This document shows positions 1 through 7,209 of a stretch of DNA of 64,000 nt, in pieces. A program made the position numbers and the translations under genes. The notes beneath the pieces were generated by a model that had not been told where the DNA came from, searched no databases, and worked only from the letters and a program-made list of their open reading frames with translations. Where the stretch lies: NCBI GenBank assembly GCA_027306785.1, contig DAHUZB010000018.1, positions 62,001-126,000 on the forward strand, given 5' to 3'. How positions within the stretch are numbered: the stretch's first letter is position 1; each line of letters begins with the position of its first letter. This DNA is from Vulcanimicrobiota bacterium. GTDB lineage: Bacteria > Vulcanimicrobiota > Vulcanimicrobiia > Vulcanimicrobiales > Vulcanimicrobiaceae.

Positions 1-679
1 GCGCGAACGACGGATCGCCCGCGTGCACGGCGATCGCACCGCAGCAGCCCTGTTCCTTCGGCACGACGACGTTGAGGCGCGCGCGGTTGAGCATGCGAAT
101 CGAGGCCTCGTGCACGCGCGCGAACGCAACCGGCATCACGCATCCCGCATGAAGAAATGCGGTCCCGGCGGCGCCGCGCACCTCGTAGCGGCGGCCGTCG
201 GCCACGAAGAAGCGATCCGGAATCTCCGGTGCGAGCGCCGCCGCGTCGCGCAGGCCGAAGAGCGATGCGCCCAGGCGCTGCAGGCCGGTTCGCTGGGCGA
301 AGCGCAGCAGCGTGGCGGCCGCGCGCATCGCGCGCCCCGATGCGAAGAGGCGATGCAGCAGCAGGTCGCGTAGGCGGCGCTGCGCGGGCGGACGGTTCGG
401 CGCGACCGCGGTTTCGATGCGCGCGCGCATCTCTTCGACCAGCACGCCGTACTCGACACCGGAGGGGCAGACCGCTTCGCAGGCGCGGCAATCGAGGCAC
501 TGCGACATCTGTTCGACGAAGCCCGGGCTCAGCAGGTCGATCCGGCCTTGATCGACCGCGGCGATCAGGCCGATACGGCCGCGCGGTCCCGACGTTTCCG
601 TCAGGGTTTCGAGATAGGTCGGGCAGGTGGGCAGGCAGAGCCCGCACCGGACGCACGCGTTATAGACCTCCTCGATCAT
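1..679 (-). CDS. glcF: Glycolate oxidase iron-sulfur subunit (partial, C-terminus cut by window)
   Basis: The frame begins at ATG 679 and runs off the left edge after about 226 codons. The N-terminus has two ferredoxin-type [4Fe-4S] motifs, C9-C12-C15-C19 (CVRCGLCLPTCP) and C61-C64-C67-C71 (CLDCRACEAVCP). Near the window edge lies the first cysteine-rich CCG motif (GCCGAIAVHAGD), as in GlcF and LutA/GlpC-type proteins. In the family this subunit passes electrons from the FAD subunit that oxidises glycolate or another 2-hydroxyacid to the membrane quinone pool. A matching FAD subunit is encoded separately at 11149-12534 on the same strand. The start is chosen because it sits directly before the first cluster. 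The identity as an iron-sulfur CCG protein is firm; the exact substrate is inferred. Confidence 0.85.
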   Translation of the reverse strand, partial: MIEEVYNACVRCGLCLPTCPTYLETLTETSGPRGRIGLIAAVDQGRIDLLSPGFVEQMSQCLDCRACEAVCPSGVEYGVLVEEMRARIETAVAPNRPPAQRRLRDLLLHRLFASGRAMRAAATLLRFAQRTGLQRLGASLFGLRDAAALAPEIPDRFFVADGRRYEVRGAAGTAFLHAGCVMPVAFARVHEASIRMLNRARLNVVVPKEQGCCGAIAVHAGDPSFA

Positions 680-735
680 GCGGCCGAGCTTTCGCCCTGC
701 ATGAGCGGAACTTCTCCCGCTCGAATCAGAGAAGC

Positions 736-1197
736 ATGCACCCGCAGGGGGAAGTCCCCGATCTCGACCAGGTCCATGTCAACGTCGCATCGCCCGCCGG
801 CGCCTATACGGTCGGCAACGCGTCGTTCTTTCGCTATATCCTGCGCCTGGGAGAGCTCGAACTTCCGCTCGCGCGCGGCGACCGCGAAGCGCTCGATATC
901 CTCTCGGCGGTGCCGCACGCCTTCGATGCGGGCGACGAGTTGCCGACGCTCTCGGGCGCGGGGTGGCGCATCGTGCTGCCCCAGAGCGAGCTCGACTGGC
1001 CGGTGCTCGAAGCGACGCCGCAGCGACTGCGTAGCGCCTTCGAGCGCGCGCGTGCGCTGCTTTGGACGAACGCGGCTCGCGTGCGCGTGAGCGCGACCGA
1101 GATCAGCGCGATCGAGGACGAGCTCGACGCCGTTTACGGCGTGCTGATGCGCGCGGAAGCCGCCGGTTTCGCGGTCAACGTCTCGTACGTGGCGTGA
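736..1197 (+). CDS. Unknown 153-residue protein
   Basis: I do not recognise this protein. It begins at ATG 736 and its TGA overlaps the GTG start of the DNA glycosylase gene (GTGA, 4 bases), so the two are probably translated together. It looks soluble, with no signal peptide or membrane segment. The N-terminal half is rich in beta-forming and aromatic residues (ASFFRYILRL), and the C-terminal half from about residue 95 looks helical, with regular Arg/Glu spacing. Third-position G+C is as high as in the neighbours, which supports real coding. It lies divergent from glcF with only 56 bases between the two starts, so a shared promoter region is likely. No function is proposed. Confidence 0.6.
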   Translation: MHPQGEVPDLDQVHVNVASPAGAYTVGNASFFRYILRLGELELPLARGDREALDILSAVPHAFDAGDELPTLSGAGWRIVLPQSELDWPVLEATPQRLRSAFERARALLWTNAARVRVSATEISAIEDELDAVYGVLMRAEAAGFAVNVSYVA

Positions 1198-2063
1198 GCG
1201 CTGCGATCGTCGTTCCGCTGCGCGGCGCGGGCGGCGAACCGATCGATTTCGCGCGGACGATCCATTCGCACGGCTTGCCGGCGCTTGCGCCCGGGCGCAT
1301 CGACGGCAGCGCGTACGAACTGCGCGCGCGCGTCGGCGGTCGCGTGCGTACGCTGCGCTTCGAAGCCGCCGGCGACGAGCTGCGCGTGCGCGCCCTCGGA
1401 GCCGCGCTGCGCGGCGGCGAGCGCGAAGAAGCCCGCGCCATCGTGACGCGGATGTTTCGCTTGGGCGACGATCTCGCGCCGTTCTACGCGATGATCGAGA
1501 ACGACGCGTCGCTTGCGTGGGCGGCGAGCGGCGCGGGCCGCCTGCTCGCGAGCGCGAGCATTTTCGAAGACGTCATCAAGACGATCTGCACGACGAACTG
1601 CGCGTGGTCGGCGACGATCCGCATGATCGATGCGCTCGTCGACGCGGGTGAGGGAGCGTTTCCCGACGCGGAGCGACTCGCGCGCACGTCTGAGCGCTGG
1701 TACGCGGAGCGCGCCCGCATGGGTTATCGCGGCCCCTACGTGCGGGCGATCGCGCGCGACGCGGCCTCCGGGGCCCTCGATCTCGACGCGCTCGCGCCCG
1801 CGCGCGGCCTGGACGACGACGAGGTCGAGCGACGGCTGCTCGCGCTTCCGGGCGTGGGTCCGTATGCGGCCGCGCACGTGATGCAACTGCTCGGGCGCCA
1901 TCACCGCCTGGTGCTCGACTCGTGGACGCGCCCGACCTACTTGCGGATCGCGGGCAAGAAACAGGCGAAGGATTCCACGATTCGGCGGGCCTTCGCGCGG
2001 TACGGACGCTACGCGGGTCTCGCGTTCTGGCTGCGGCTCACGCGCGATTGGCCGAGCGAGTAG
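1194..2063 (+). CDS. HhH-GPD superfamily DNA glycosylase (AlkA/3-methyladenine type)
   Basis: A 289-residue protein starting at GTG 1194, which overlaps the stop of the preceding gene. The helix-hairpin-helix lies at about residues 215-228 (LPGVGPYAAAHVMQLLG) and is followed by the Gly/Pro-rich loop and the catalytic aspartate, about D242 (LVLDSWTR), the hallmark of the HhH-GPD fold. An upstream helix with FEDVIKTICTTNC matches the region where AlkA/OGG-like enzymes carry their first conserved helices. No iron-sulfur cysteine loop like that of EndoIII/MutY is seen at the C-terminus. Expected role: base-excision repair by removing alkylated or otherwise damaged bases. Specificity cannot be read from sequence. 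Confidence 0.82.
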   Translation: MSAAIVVPLRGAGGEPIDFARTIHSHGLPALAPGRIDGSAYELRARVGGRVRTLRFEAAGDELRVRALGAALRGGEREEARAIVTRMFRLGDDLAPFYAMIENDASLAWAASGAGRLLASASIFEDVIKTICTTNCAWSATIRMIDALVDAGEGAFPDAERLARTSERWYAERARMGYRGPYVRAIARDAASGALDLDALAPARGLDDDEVERRLLALPGVGPYAAAHVMQLLGRHHRLVLDSWTRPTYLRIAGKKQAKDSTIRRAFARYGRYAGLAFWLRLTRDWPSE

Positions 2064-2090
2064 CGGCTCGTAGTTTGCTCGGGTACGTTC

Positions 2091-4481
2091 GTGGGTACGT
2101 ACCCGCACGACGTGCGAAGCTCGCCCCAGCGAACCGAGCCGGGATTCGATTATCGCAAGCTAGCCGAAGCGATTCCCGCGCTCATGTGGTTGACCGACGC
2201 CGACGGCCGCGTATTGTACGCGAACCGCCGCTGGGCGGATTTTACCGGCGAAGAGATCGCATCGCTCGAACGTCATGAACTGCGCGAGCGTTTGATCCAT
2301 CCCGACGATGTCGATCGCGTGGCCCGTGCGTGGGATGGCGTTGCCGACGGGTCGGGCTGGATCGAAATCGAGTACCGGCTGCGTACGCGCGACGGCGGCT
2401 ATCGTTGGGTTCTCGCAAGCGCGGTTCCGCTGCGCGACGAGCGCGGACGCGTGCGGCAGTGGCTGGGAACGGCGATCGACGTGGACGATCAAAAGCGCGG
2501 CGGCGAGCAGATGCGCGCGATGATGGAGTCGATTCCCGAGATCGTCTTTACCTCGCATCCCCTCGCGGGCGTGGATTACTACACGAAGCGCTGGTACGAT
2601 CTCACCGGCCAAACGGAAGAAGAAGCGCTCGGCTCGGGATGGCGCGAGGCGATCCACCCGAGCGATCTGGACGGGCTCGCGGAGATCGTCGGACGGAGCA
2701 AAGCGACGGGGGTACCGTATAGCGCCGAATACCGCATCCGATGCGCGCTCGACGGCACCTACCGCTGGCACACGGTGACGGCGCGGCCGATCGTCGACGA
2801 TTGCGGCGCGATCGTGCGTTGGATCGGCGTCGCGACCGACATCGACGATCAGAAGCGCCGCGAAACCACGCTCGAAGTATTGGCGGAAGCGAGCGAACTG
2901 CTGGCGGAATCGTTCGATGTCGAACGGCGGCTGGCCGCGCTTGCGGAGGTGGTCGTTCCCGATCTCGCCGATTGGTGCGGCATCCATCTGTTGCGCGGCG
3001 ACGGAGCGCTCGAATCGGTCGCGCTCGTCCATCGCGATGCCGACCGGGTTCGTATCGCGCACGAGATTCTGCGCAGCTATCCGACGCGCGTGACCCCGCG
3101 GGTACGTGAAGCGCTCGAGAACGGGCGCACGCTCTTCATGCGCGTCGTGCCCGACGAAGCGCTGCAGCGAGCCGCGCAAGACGAGACGCACCTCGGTCTC
3201 TTGCGTGCCCTCGAGATGCGCTCGTCGATCCAGGTGCCGCTTCACACGAACGGTCAGGTCTTCGGATTCATTCACTGCGCGAACGGCGCGTCGGGCCGTA
3301 TCTACGACGAGCAGGACGTGCGCATGGTCGAGATCCTCGCCAAGCGCATCTCGATCGCGCTCGATAACGCGCGCATCTACGAACGGGAGCGGCGCGTCGC
3401 GAGCACGTTTCAGCATGCGGCGCTTCCGCGAACGCTGCCGGAGATTCCGGGCGTCAGTCTCTCCGCGGTCTACAATCCGGCGGAGAGCGAGGCGGAGATC
3501 GGCGGCGATTGGTACGACGCGTTCTTGGTCGATCCGCAGCACCTGGTCGTCTCGATCGGCGACGTCTCGGGCAAGGGGCTCGAGGCGGCGGTGCTGATGG
3601 GCACCATTCGTCAGTCCATTCGCGTCGCGGCGCTCGAGGGGCTGGATTGCGCGCGAATCATGCGCGCGACCGACAAGGCGCTGCAGCTCGAGTATCCGGG
3701 GCACGTGGTCTCGGCGCTCGTGATGCAGATCGATCTGCGCACCGGCGACTGCCGGTACGTGAACGCCGGCCACCCGCCCGCGCTCGTGCGCGCGGGCGAC
3801 GGAAGCGTATGCGAACTGCTCCACACGAATCTCCCGCTCGGGATCGTGCCCAAGCGTGCCGACGAGGTCGGATCGATCGTGCTCGACCGGGATTCGCTGC
3901 TGCTCTGCTACACCGACGGCCTGATCGAGGCCACGCGCGACGTGCTCGAAGGCGGCGCACGTCTGCGCGAAGTGCTCGCCTCCGACGCGATGCTGCACAC
4001 GCCGAATCCGGCGCGTCTGGTGCACGATACCGTGCTCGATGCGGGTGCGCGCGACGACGTGGCGATCCTCGCGATCTCTTTCGGGCGCAGCCGCCACTGG
4101 AGCTTCGATGCGCGCGATGCGTCTCGCGCGCAGGGAGCGCGCACGTCGTTCGTCCGTCATCTGCGCGAGCAGGGGACCGGGGATTCCGATTATGCGGGCG
4201 CGGAGATCATCTTCGGCGAGCTGATCGGCAACGTGGTTCGCTACTCACCGGGGCCGATCGATATCGATCTCGAGTGGAGCGAGGAGCGCCCGGTCCTGCA
4301 CGTGCTCGATCGCGGAAGAAGCTTCGCCGTGCGGACCTCGCTGCCCGAAGACGTGCTCAGCGAGAACGGGCGCGGACTCTTCATCGTGCGCACGCTCGGC
4401 GAGGATCTGAGCGTGCGTCCGCTGCCGCGGCGCGGCAATCACGTGCGCGTGCGGTTGCCGGTGCGACGCCGTCCGCGCTAG
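2091..4481 (+). CDS. PAS-PAS-GAF-SpoIIE phosphatase with C-terminal HATPase (RsbU/RsbW-like)
   Basis: A 796-residue cytosolic regulator starting at GTG 2091. Domains in order are PAS with PAC tail (about 20-135), a second PAS/PAC (about 140-262), GAF (about 265-440), SpoIIE-type PP2C phosphatase (about 441-660) and an RsbW-like ATPase (about 670-796). The phosphatase keeps its metal-binding acidic motifs GGDWYDAF, GDVSGKG and DDVAI. The ATPase keeps an N-box (FGELIGNVVRYS) and the G-boxes DRGRSF and GRGLFIV. Such proteins act in partner switching: the phosphatase dephosphorylates an STAS anti-sigma antagonist, and RsbW-like domains phosphorylate it. No STAS or sigma factor gene is next to it. 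Its stop overlaps the stop of the convergent transporter gene. Confidence 0.9.
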   Translation: MGTYPHDVRSSPQRTEPGFDYRKLAEAIPALMWLTDADGRVLYANRRWADFTGEEIASLERHELRERLIHPDDVDRVARAWDGVADGSGWIEIEYRLRTRDGGYRWVLASAVPLRDERGRVRQWLGTAIDVDDQKRGGEQMRAMMESIPEIVFTSHPLAGVDYYTKRWYDLTGQTEEEALGSGWREAIHPSDLDGLAEIVGRSKATGVPYSAEYRIRCALDGTYRWHTVTARPIVDDCGAIVRWIGVATDIDDQKRRETTLEVLAEASELLAESFDVERRLAALAEVVVPDLADWCGIHLLRGDGALESVALVHRDADRVRIAHEILRSYPTRVTPRVREALENGRTLFMRVVPDEALQRAAQDETHLGLLRALEMRSSIQVPLHTNGQVFGFIHCANGASGRIYDEQDVRMVEILAKRISIALDNARIYERERRVASTFQHAALPRTLPEIPGVSLSAVYNPAESEAEIGGDWYDAFLVDPQHLVVSIGDVSGKGLEAAVLMGTIRQSIRVAALEGLDCARIMRATDKALQLEYPGHVVSALVMQIDLRTGDCRYVNAGHPPALVRAGDGSVCELLHTNLPLGIVPKRADEVGSIVLDRDSLLLCYTDGLIEATRDVLEGGARLREVLASDAMLHTPNPARLVHDTVLDAGARDDVAILAISFGRSRHWSFDARDASRAQGARTSFVRHLREQGTGDSDYAGAEIIFGELIGNVVRYSPGPIDIDLEWSEERPVLHVLDRGRSFAVRTSLPEDVLSENGRGLFIVRTLGEDLSVRPLPRRGNHVRVRLPVRRRPR

Positions 4482-5722
4482 CGGACGAGTAGTAGCGCGG
4501 CGATGAGCGCGGGCGTGACGACCACGATCCCGAGCCGCAGAAACTGCCACGCCGTCACCTCCACGCCGTCGCGGCGAAGCGCAATGAGCCAGAGCACCGT
4601 CGCGAGCGATCCCGTTACGGAGAGGTTGGGCCCGAGGTCGACCGCGACGAGCGTCGCATGCGCAACCTGCGGCGCGACCGGCGCGGACTGCAGCGCGAAG
4701 CCGCTCGCGAGCGCGACGGGCAGGTTGTTGAAGAGGTTGCTTGCCCCGGTGACGGCGGCGCCGATCGCGAGACGGCCCGCGATCGGGCCGAGCTGTTCCG
4801 CGTGCGTCAGCAGTGCGCGCGCCGCCGGCAGCGCGCCCGCGCGATCGAGTGCCGCGACGATCGCGAAGAGCCCGGCGACGAGCGGAACGATCTGCCACGA
4901 GACGTGGCGTGCCGTGAAGCGCAGCGCCTCGGCGTCGCCGACGGCGGCGACGCCGAGGGCGAGTACGGCGAGCACGAGCGCCGCATAGCCCACGTCGATC
5001 CCCACCGCGGCGGCGGCGACGAGCCCGAGGGTCGCCGCCGCGATCGCAATGCCCGCGCGCACGTTCCGCGCGCTCAAGACCACCGCAGCATCGTCGTACC
5101 GGTAGGTCCCGGCGAGGTCGCGCCCGCGCGCAAGCCGCAGGGCGAGATAGGTGAGCACGATCGCCGCGACCGCCGCGCCACCGAACGCCGCCACCCAAGG
5201 GACGAGCTGCGGAAGGCTGCGCCCGAAGATCACCAGGTTCGCCGGGTTGGAGATCGGGAGTACGAACGAGGCGGCGTTCGCGACGAACGCGCATGCGTAG
5301 AGGTACGGCAGCGGGCGTGCATCGGTGCGTGCGAGCGCCGCATACACGGCGGGCGTGAGCACGACCGCGGTGGTGTCGTTCGAGAGCAGCGCCGTCACGA
5401 GCGTTCCGACGCCGTAGAGCAACATGAAGAGGCGCGCTCGCGAGCCGCCGCCCGCCCGTAAGAGATAGGTTGCCAGCCATTCGAACAAGCGTTCGTAGCG
5501 CGCGAGCTCGGCGAGGGCGATGATGCCGATCAAGAACGCGTAGACGTCGAGGCCGCGCGCCACGGCGCTCGCGGCCGCCGCAGCCGGGAGTAATCCGGAG
5601 AGCACGAGCGCGAGCGCGCCGCCCAGCGTCCAGACCCATTCGGGGCTGCGAAACGGGCGTACGAGCATGCCTCCGATCGCGATCAGCGAGACGACGAGAA
5701 GCAAGAGCTGGGTGAGCGTCAC
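4478..5722 (-). CDS. ArsB/NhaD-type anion or arsenite permease
   Basis: A 414-residue, strongly hydrophobic protein with about 11-12 predicted membrane segments and no large soluble domain. The motifs FVLPISNPANLVIFG and VDLGPNLSVTGSLATVLWL are typical of the ArsB family in the ion-transporter superfamily, as is TALLSNDTTAVVLTP in the first half. ArsB exports arsenite; close relatives carry other anions or exchange sodium for protons. No arsR, arsC or arsA gene is present here, so a role in arsenic resistance is only one possibility. The start is ATG 5722. The stop TAG overlaps that of the SpoIIE gene in the 4-base palindrome CTAG. Confidence 0.85.
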   Translation of the reverse strand: MTLTQLLLLVVSLIAIGGMLVRPFRSPEWVWTLGGALALVLSGLLPAAAAASAVARGLDVYAFLIGIIALAELARYERLFEWLATYLLRAGGGSRARLFMLLYGVGTLVTALLSNDTTAVVLTPAVYAALARTDARPLPYLYACAFVANAASFVLPISNPANLVIFGRSLPQLVPWVAAFGGAAVAAIVLTYLALRLARGRDLAGTYRYDDAAVVLSARNVRAGIAIAAATLGLVAAAAVGIDVGYAALVLAVLALGVAAVGDAEALRFTARHVSWQIVPLVAGLFAIVAALDRAGALPAARALLTHAEQLGPIAGRLAIGAAVTGASNLFNNLPVALASGFALQSAPVAPQVAHATLVAVDLGPNLSVTGSLATVLWLIALRRDGVEVTAWQFLRLGIVVVTPALIAALLLVR

Positions 5723-5779
5723 CGGTTGAGTGTACCCGGAGGAAGCGCGGCGACGCGAGCACCGATCCCGATCCCCACC

Positions 5780-5843
5780 CTATCCACACCGAATTTAATA
5801 TCCACAAACAATGATTTGGTGATGTGAGTCGCGCTGTGGAAAC
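5780..5843. promoter_or_regulatory. Cluster of three DnaA-box-like motifs in an AT-rich intergenic segment
   Basis: Two direct copies of TATCCACA lie within CTATCCACA (5780-5788) and ATATCCACA (5798-5806), 18 bases apart. Each differs from the DnaA box TTATCCACA at one position. A third, inverted copy reads TGTGGAAAC (5835-5843). The sequence between them is unusually AT-rich for this genome. It lies between the divergent starts of the transporter and the diguanylate cyclase. It could be a DnaA-controlled promoter, a DnaA-titrating or reactivating site, or the operator of another regulator. No dnaA or dnaN gene is nearby to suggest oriC. Confidence 0.35.
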
Positions 5844-5892
5844 TTCCCGAGAGCTGCCCGGAAAGCGGAGAAAAATGTGCTAGGTCATAGTA

Positions 5893-7167
5893 ATGACGAT
5901 GATCCATCCGCTGCCCGACGATCTGGCTCCGGAGTTGCTGCTCGACATGATCGAGCGCGCGCCGGATGCCATGTGTTTGGTCGAGCGGGCGAGCGGCGCG
6001 TCGGATTTTCGATTTCGGTACGTGAACCGCGCCTTCGAGGTGATTTACGATTGCCGCCGCGTCGAGGTCCTCGGCGCTGCGCGCGCGCCGTTTTTCCGCG
6101 CGCGCGGCGCAGCGGCCGACTTTGCGCGCATCGACGAGGGACTCGCCAAGGGCGATCCTTTTCGGATACGTCGCGGCTTCGATCGCAAAGACGGAACGCA
6201 CGTGTTCATCGAGGTCAATTTCCAGCCGCTGCCCTGCGAGGGCGGGGAGCGCTGGATGTTTATCACGCGCGATGTGACGCGCGAGAAATTGCAGCACGAC
6301 CGGATGGTGCAGCTCACGACGGCCGTCGAGCAGGGCGTCGATCCGGTGGTGATCAGCCGCCCGAGCGAGGGCAAGTGGCCGTTCGTCTACGTGAACGAGG
6401 CCTTCACGCGCGTGACGGGCTATCTGCCCGAAGAGGTCATCGGCCGGTCGTGGGATATGCTGGTGCCCGATCAGCGCGAGCGCGTGCGGCTCGTGGATAT
6501 CCGCGCGGCGCTCTTTTCGGGGCAGCAGGTGCGAACCGACTTGAAGTTCCGCACGAAGGACGGCCGCAACGGCATCTTCGAGGTGCAGATTCAGCCGATC
6601 CAGGAGCCGGCTTCGGGTGAGTTTACCTCGCTCGTGGCGATGTTTCACGATGTGACGGCGGTACGCCAACGCGAGCAGGCGCTGCAATTCGAGGCCGAGC
6701 ACGACACGCTGACCGGACTCTTCAACCGACGGTACCTGGAGCGGATGCTCGGCACCGCGATCGCGATGAGTCACGGCCGCTCCTCGCACGCGCTGCTCTT
6801 CGCCGACCTCGACGGATTCAAGGCCGTGAACGATCGGTTGGGCCACGATGCGGGCGACCGCGTGCTGATCGCGGCCGGCCGCGCGTTTGCAAACGCGCTC
6901 TTCGTGACCGACGTGCTGGCGCGGTGGGGCGGTGATGAGTTTGCGGTGCTGCTCTTCCACTGCACGCCCGAGAATGCGGTGAAGACGGCGCGGGCGATGA
7001 GCGCGGCGTTGATGGGGTGCGGCGAGCGTGAGGAAACGACCGTCAGTATCGGCGTCGTGCCGATTCGGCCCGGCGAGCACGTGGCCGAACTGATTCGCCG
7101 CGCGGACCGCGCGTGTTATCTGGCCAAGGCCGCGGGACGCGACCAAGTCTACTCCGAAGGCGCGTAG
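5893..7167 (+). CDS. PAS-PAS-GGDEF diguanylate cyclase
   Basis: A 424-residue soluble protein with PAS domains at about 17-130 and 135-260 and a GGDEF domain at about 265-424. The active site GGDEF is intact at 346-350 (ARWGGDEFAVLL), so it should make cyclic di-GMP from two GTP. The product-inhibition I-site, RxxD nine to six residues before the motif, reads FVTD: the arginine is missing, so feedback inhibition is probably weak or absent. The start ATG 5893 sits inside a small perfect inverted repeat (GTCAT-AGTA-ATGAC, 5884-5897), which might hide the start site in the mRNA. The next gene, another GGDEF protein, begins 42 bases downstream. Confidence 0.92.
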   Translation: MTMIHPLPDDLAPELLLDMIERAPDAMCLVERASGASDFRFRYVNRAFEVIYDCRRVEVLGAARAPFFRARGAAADFARIDEGLAKGDPFRIRRGFDRKDGTHVFIEVNFQPLPCEGGERWMFITRDVTREKLQHDRMVQLTTAVEQGVDPVVISRPSEGKWPFVYVNEAFTRVTGYLPEEVIGRSWDMLVPDQRERVRLVDIRAALFSGQQVRTDLKFRTKDGRNGIFEVQIQPIQEPASGEFTSLVAMFHDVTAVRQREQALQFEAEHDTLTGLFNRRYLERMLGTAIAMSHGRSSHALLFADLDGFKAVNDRLGHDAGDRVLIAAGRAFANALFVTDVLARWGGDEFAVLLFHCTPENAVKTARAMSAALMGCGEREETTVSIGVVPIRPGEHVAELIRRADRACYLAKAAGRDQVYSEGA

Positions 7168-7209
7168 CGGAGGGAACCAATCGCCCGTTTCGTCGGTTTA
7201 ATCAACCGT

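Noticed and set aside
5723-5892. Chromosome replication origin
   Set aside because: Only three imperfect boxes are present and no dnaA, dnaN, gyrB or rpmH gene is near; kept as a possible regulatory site only.
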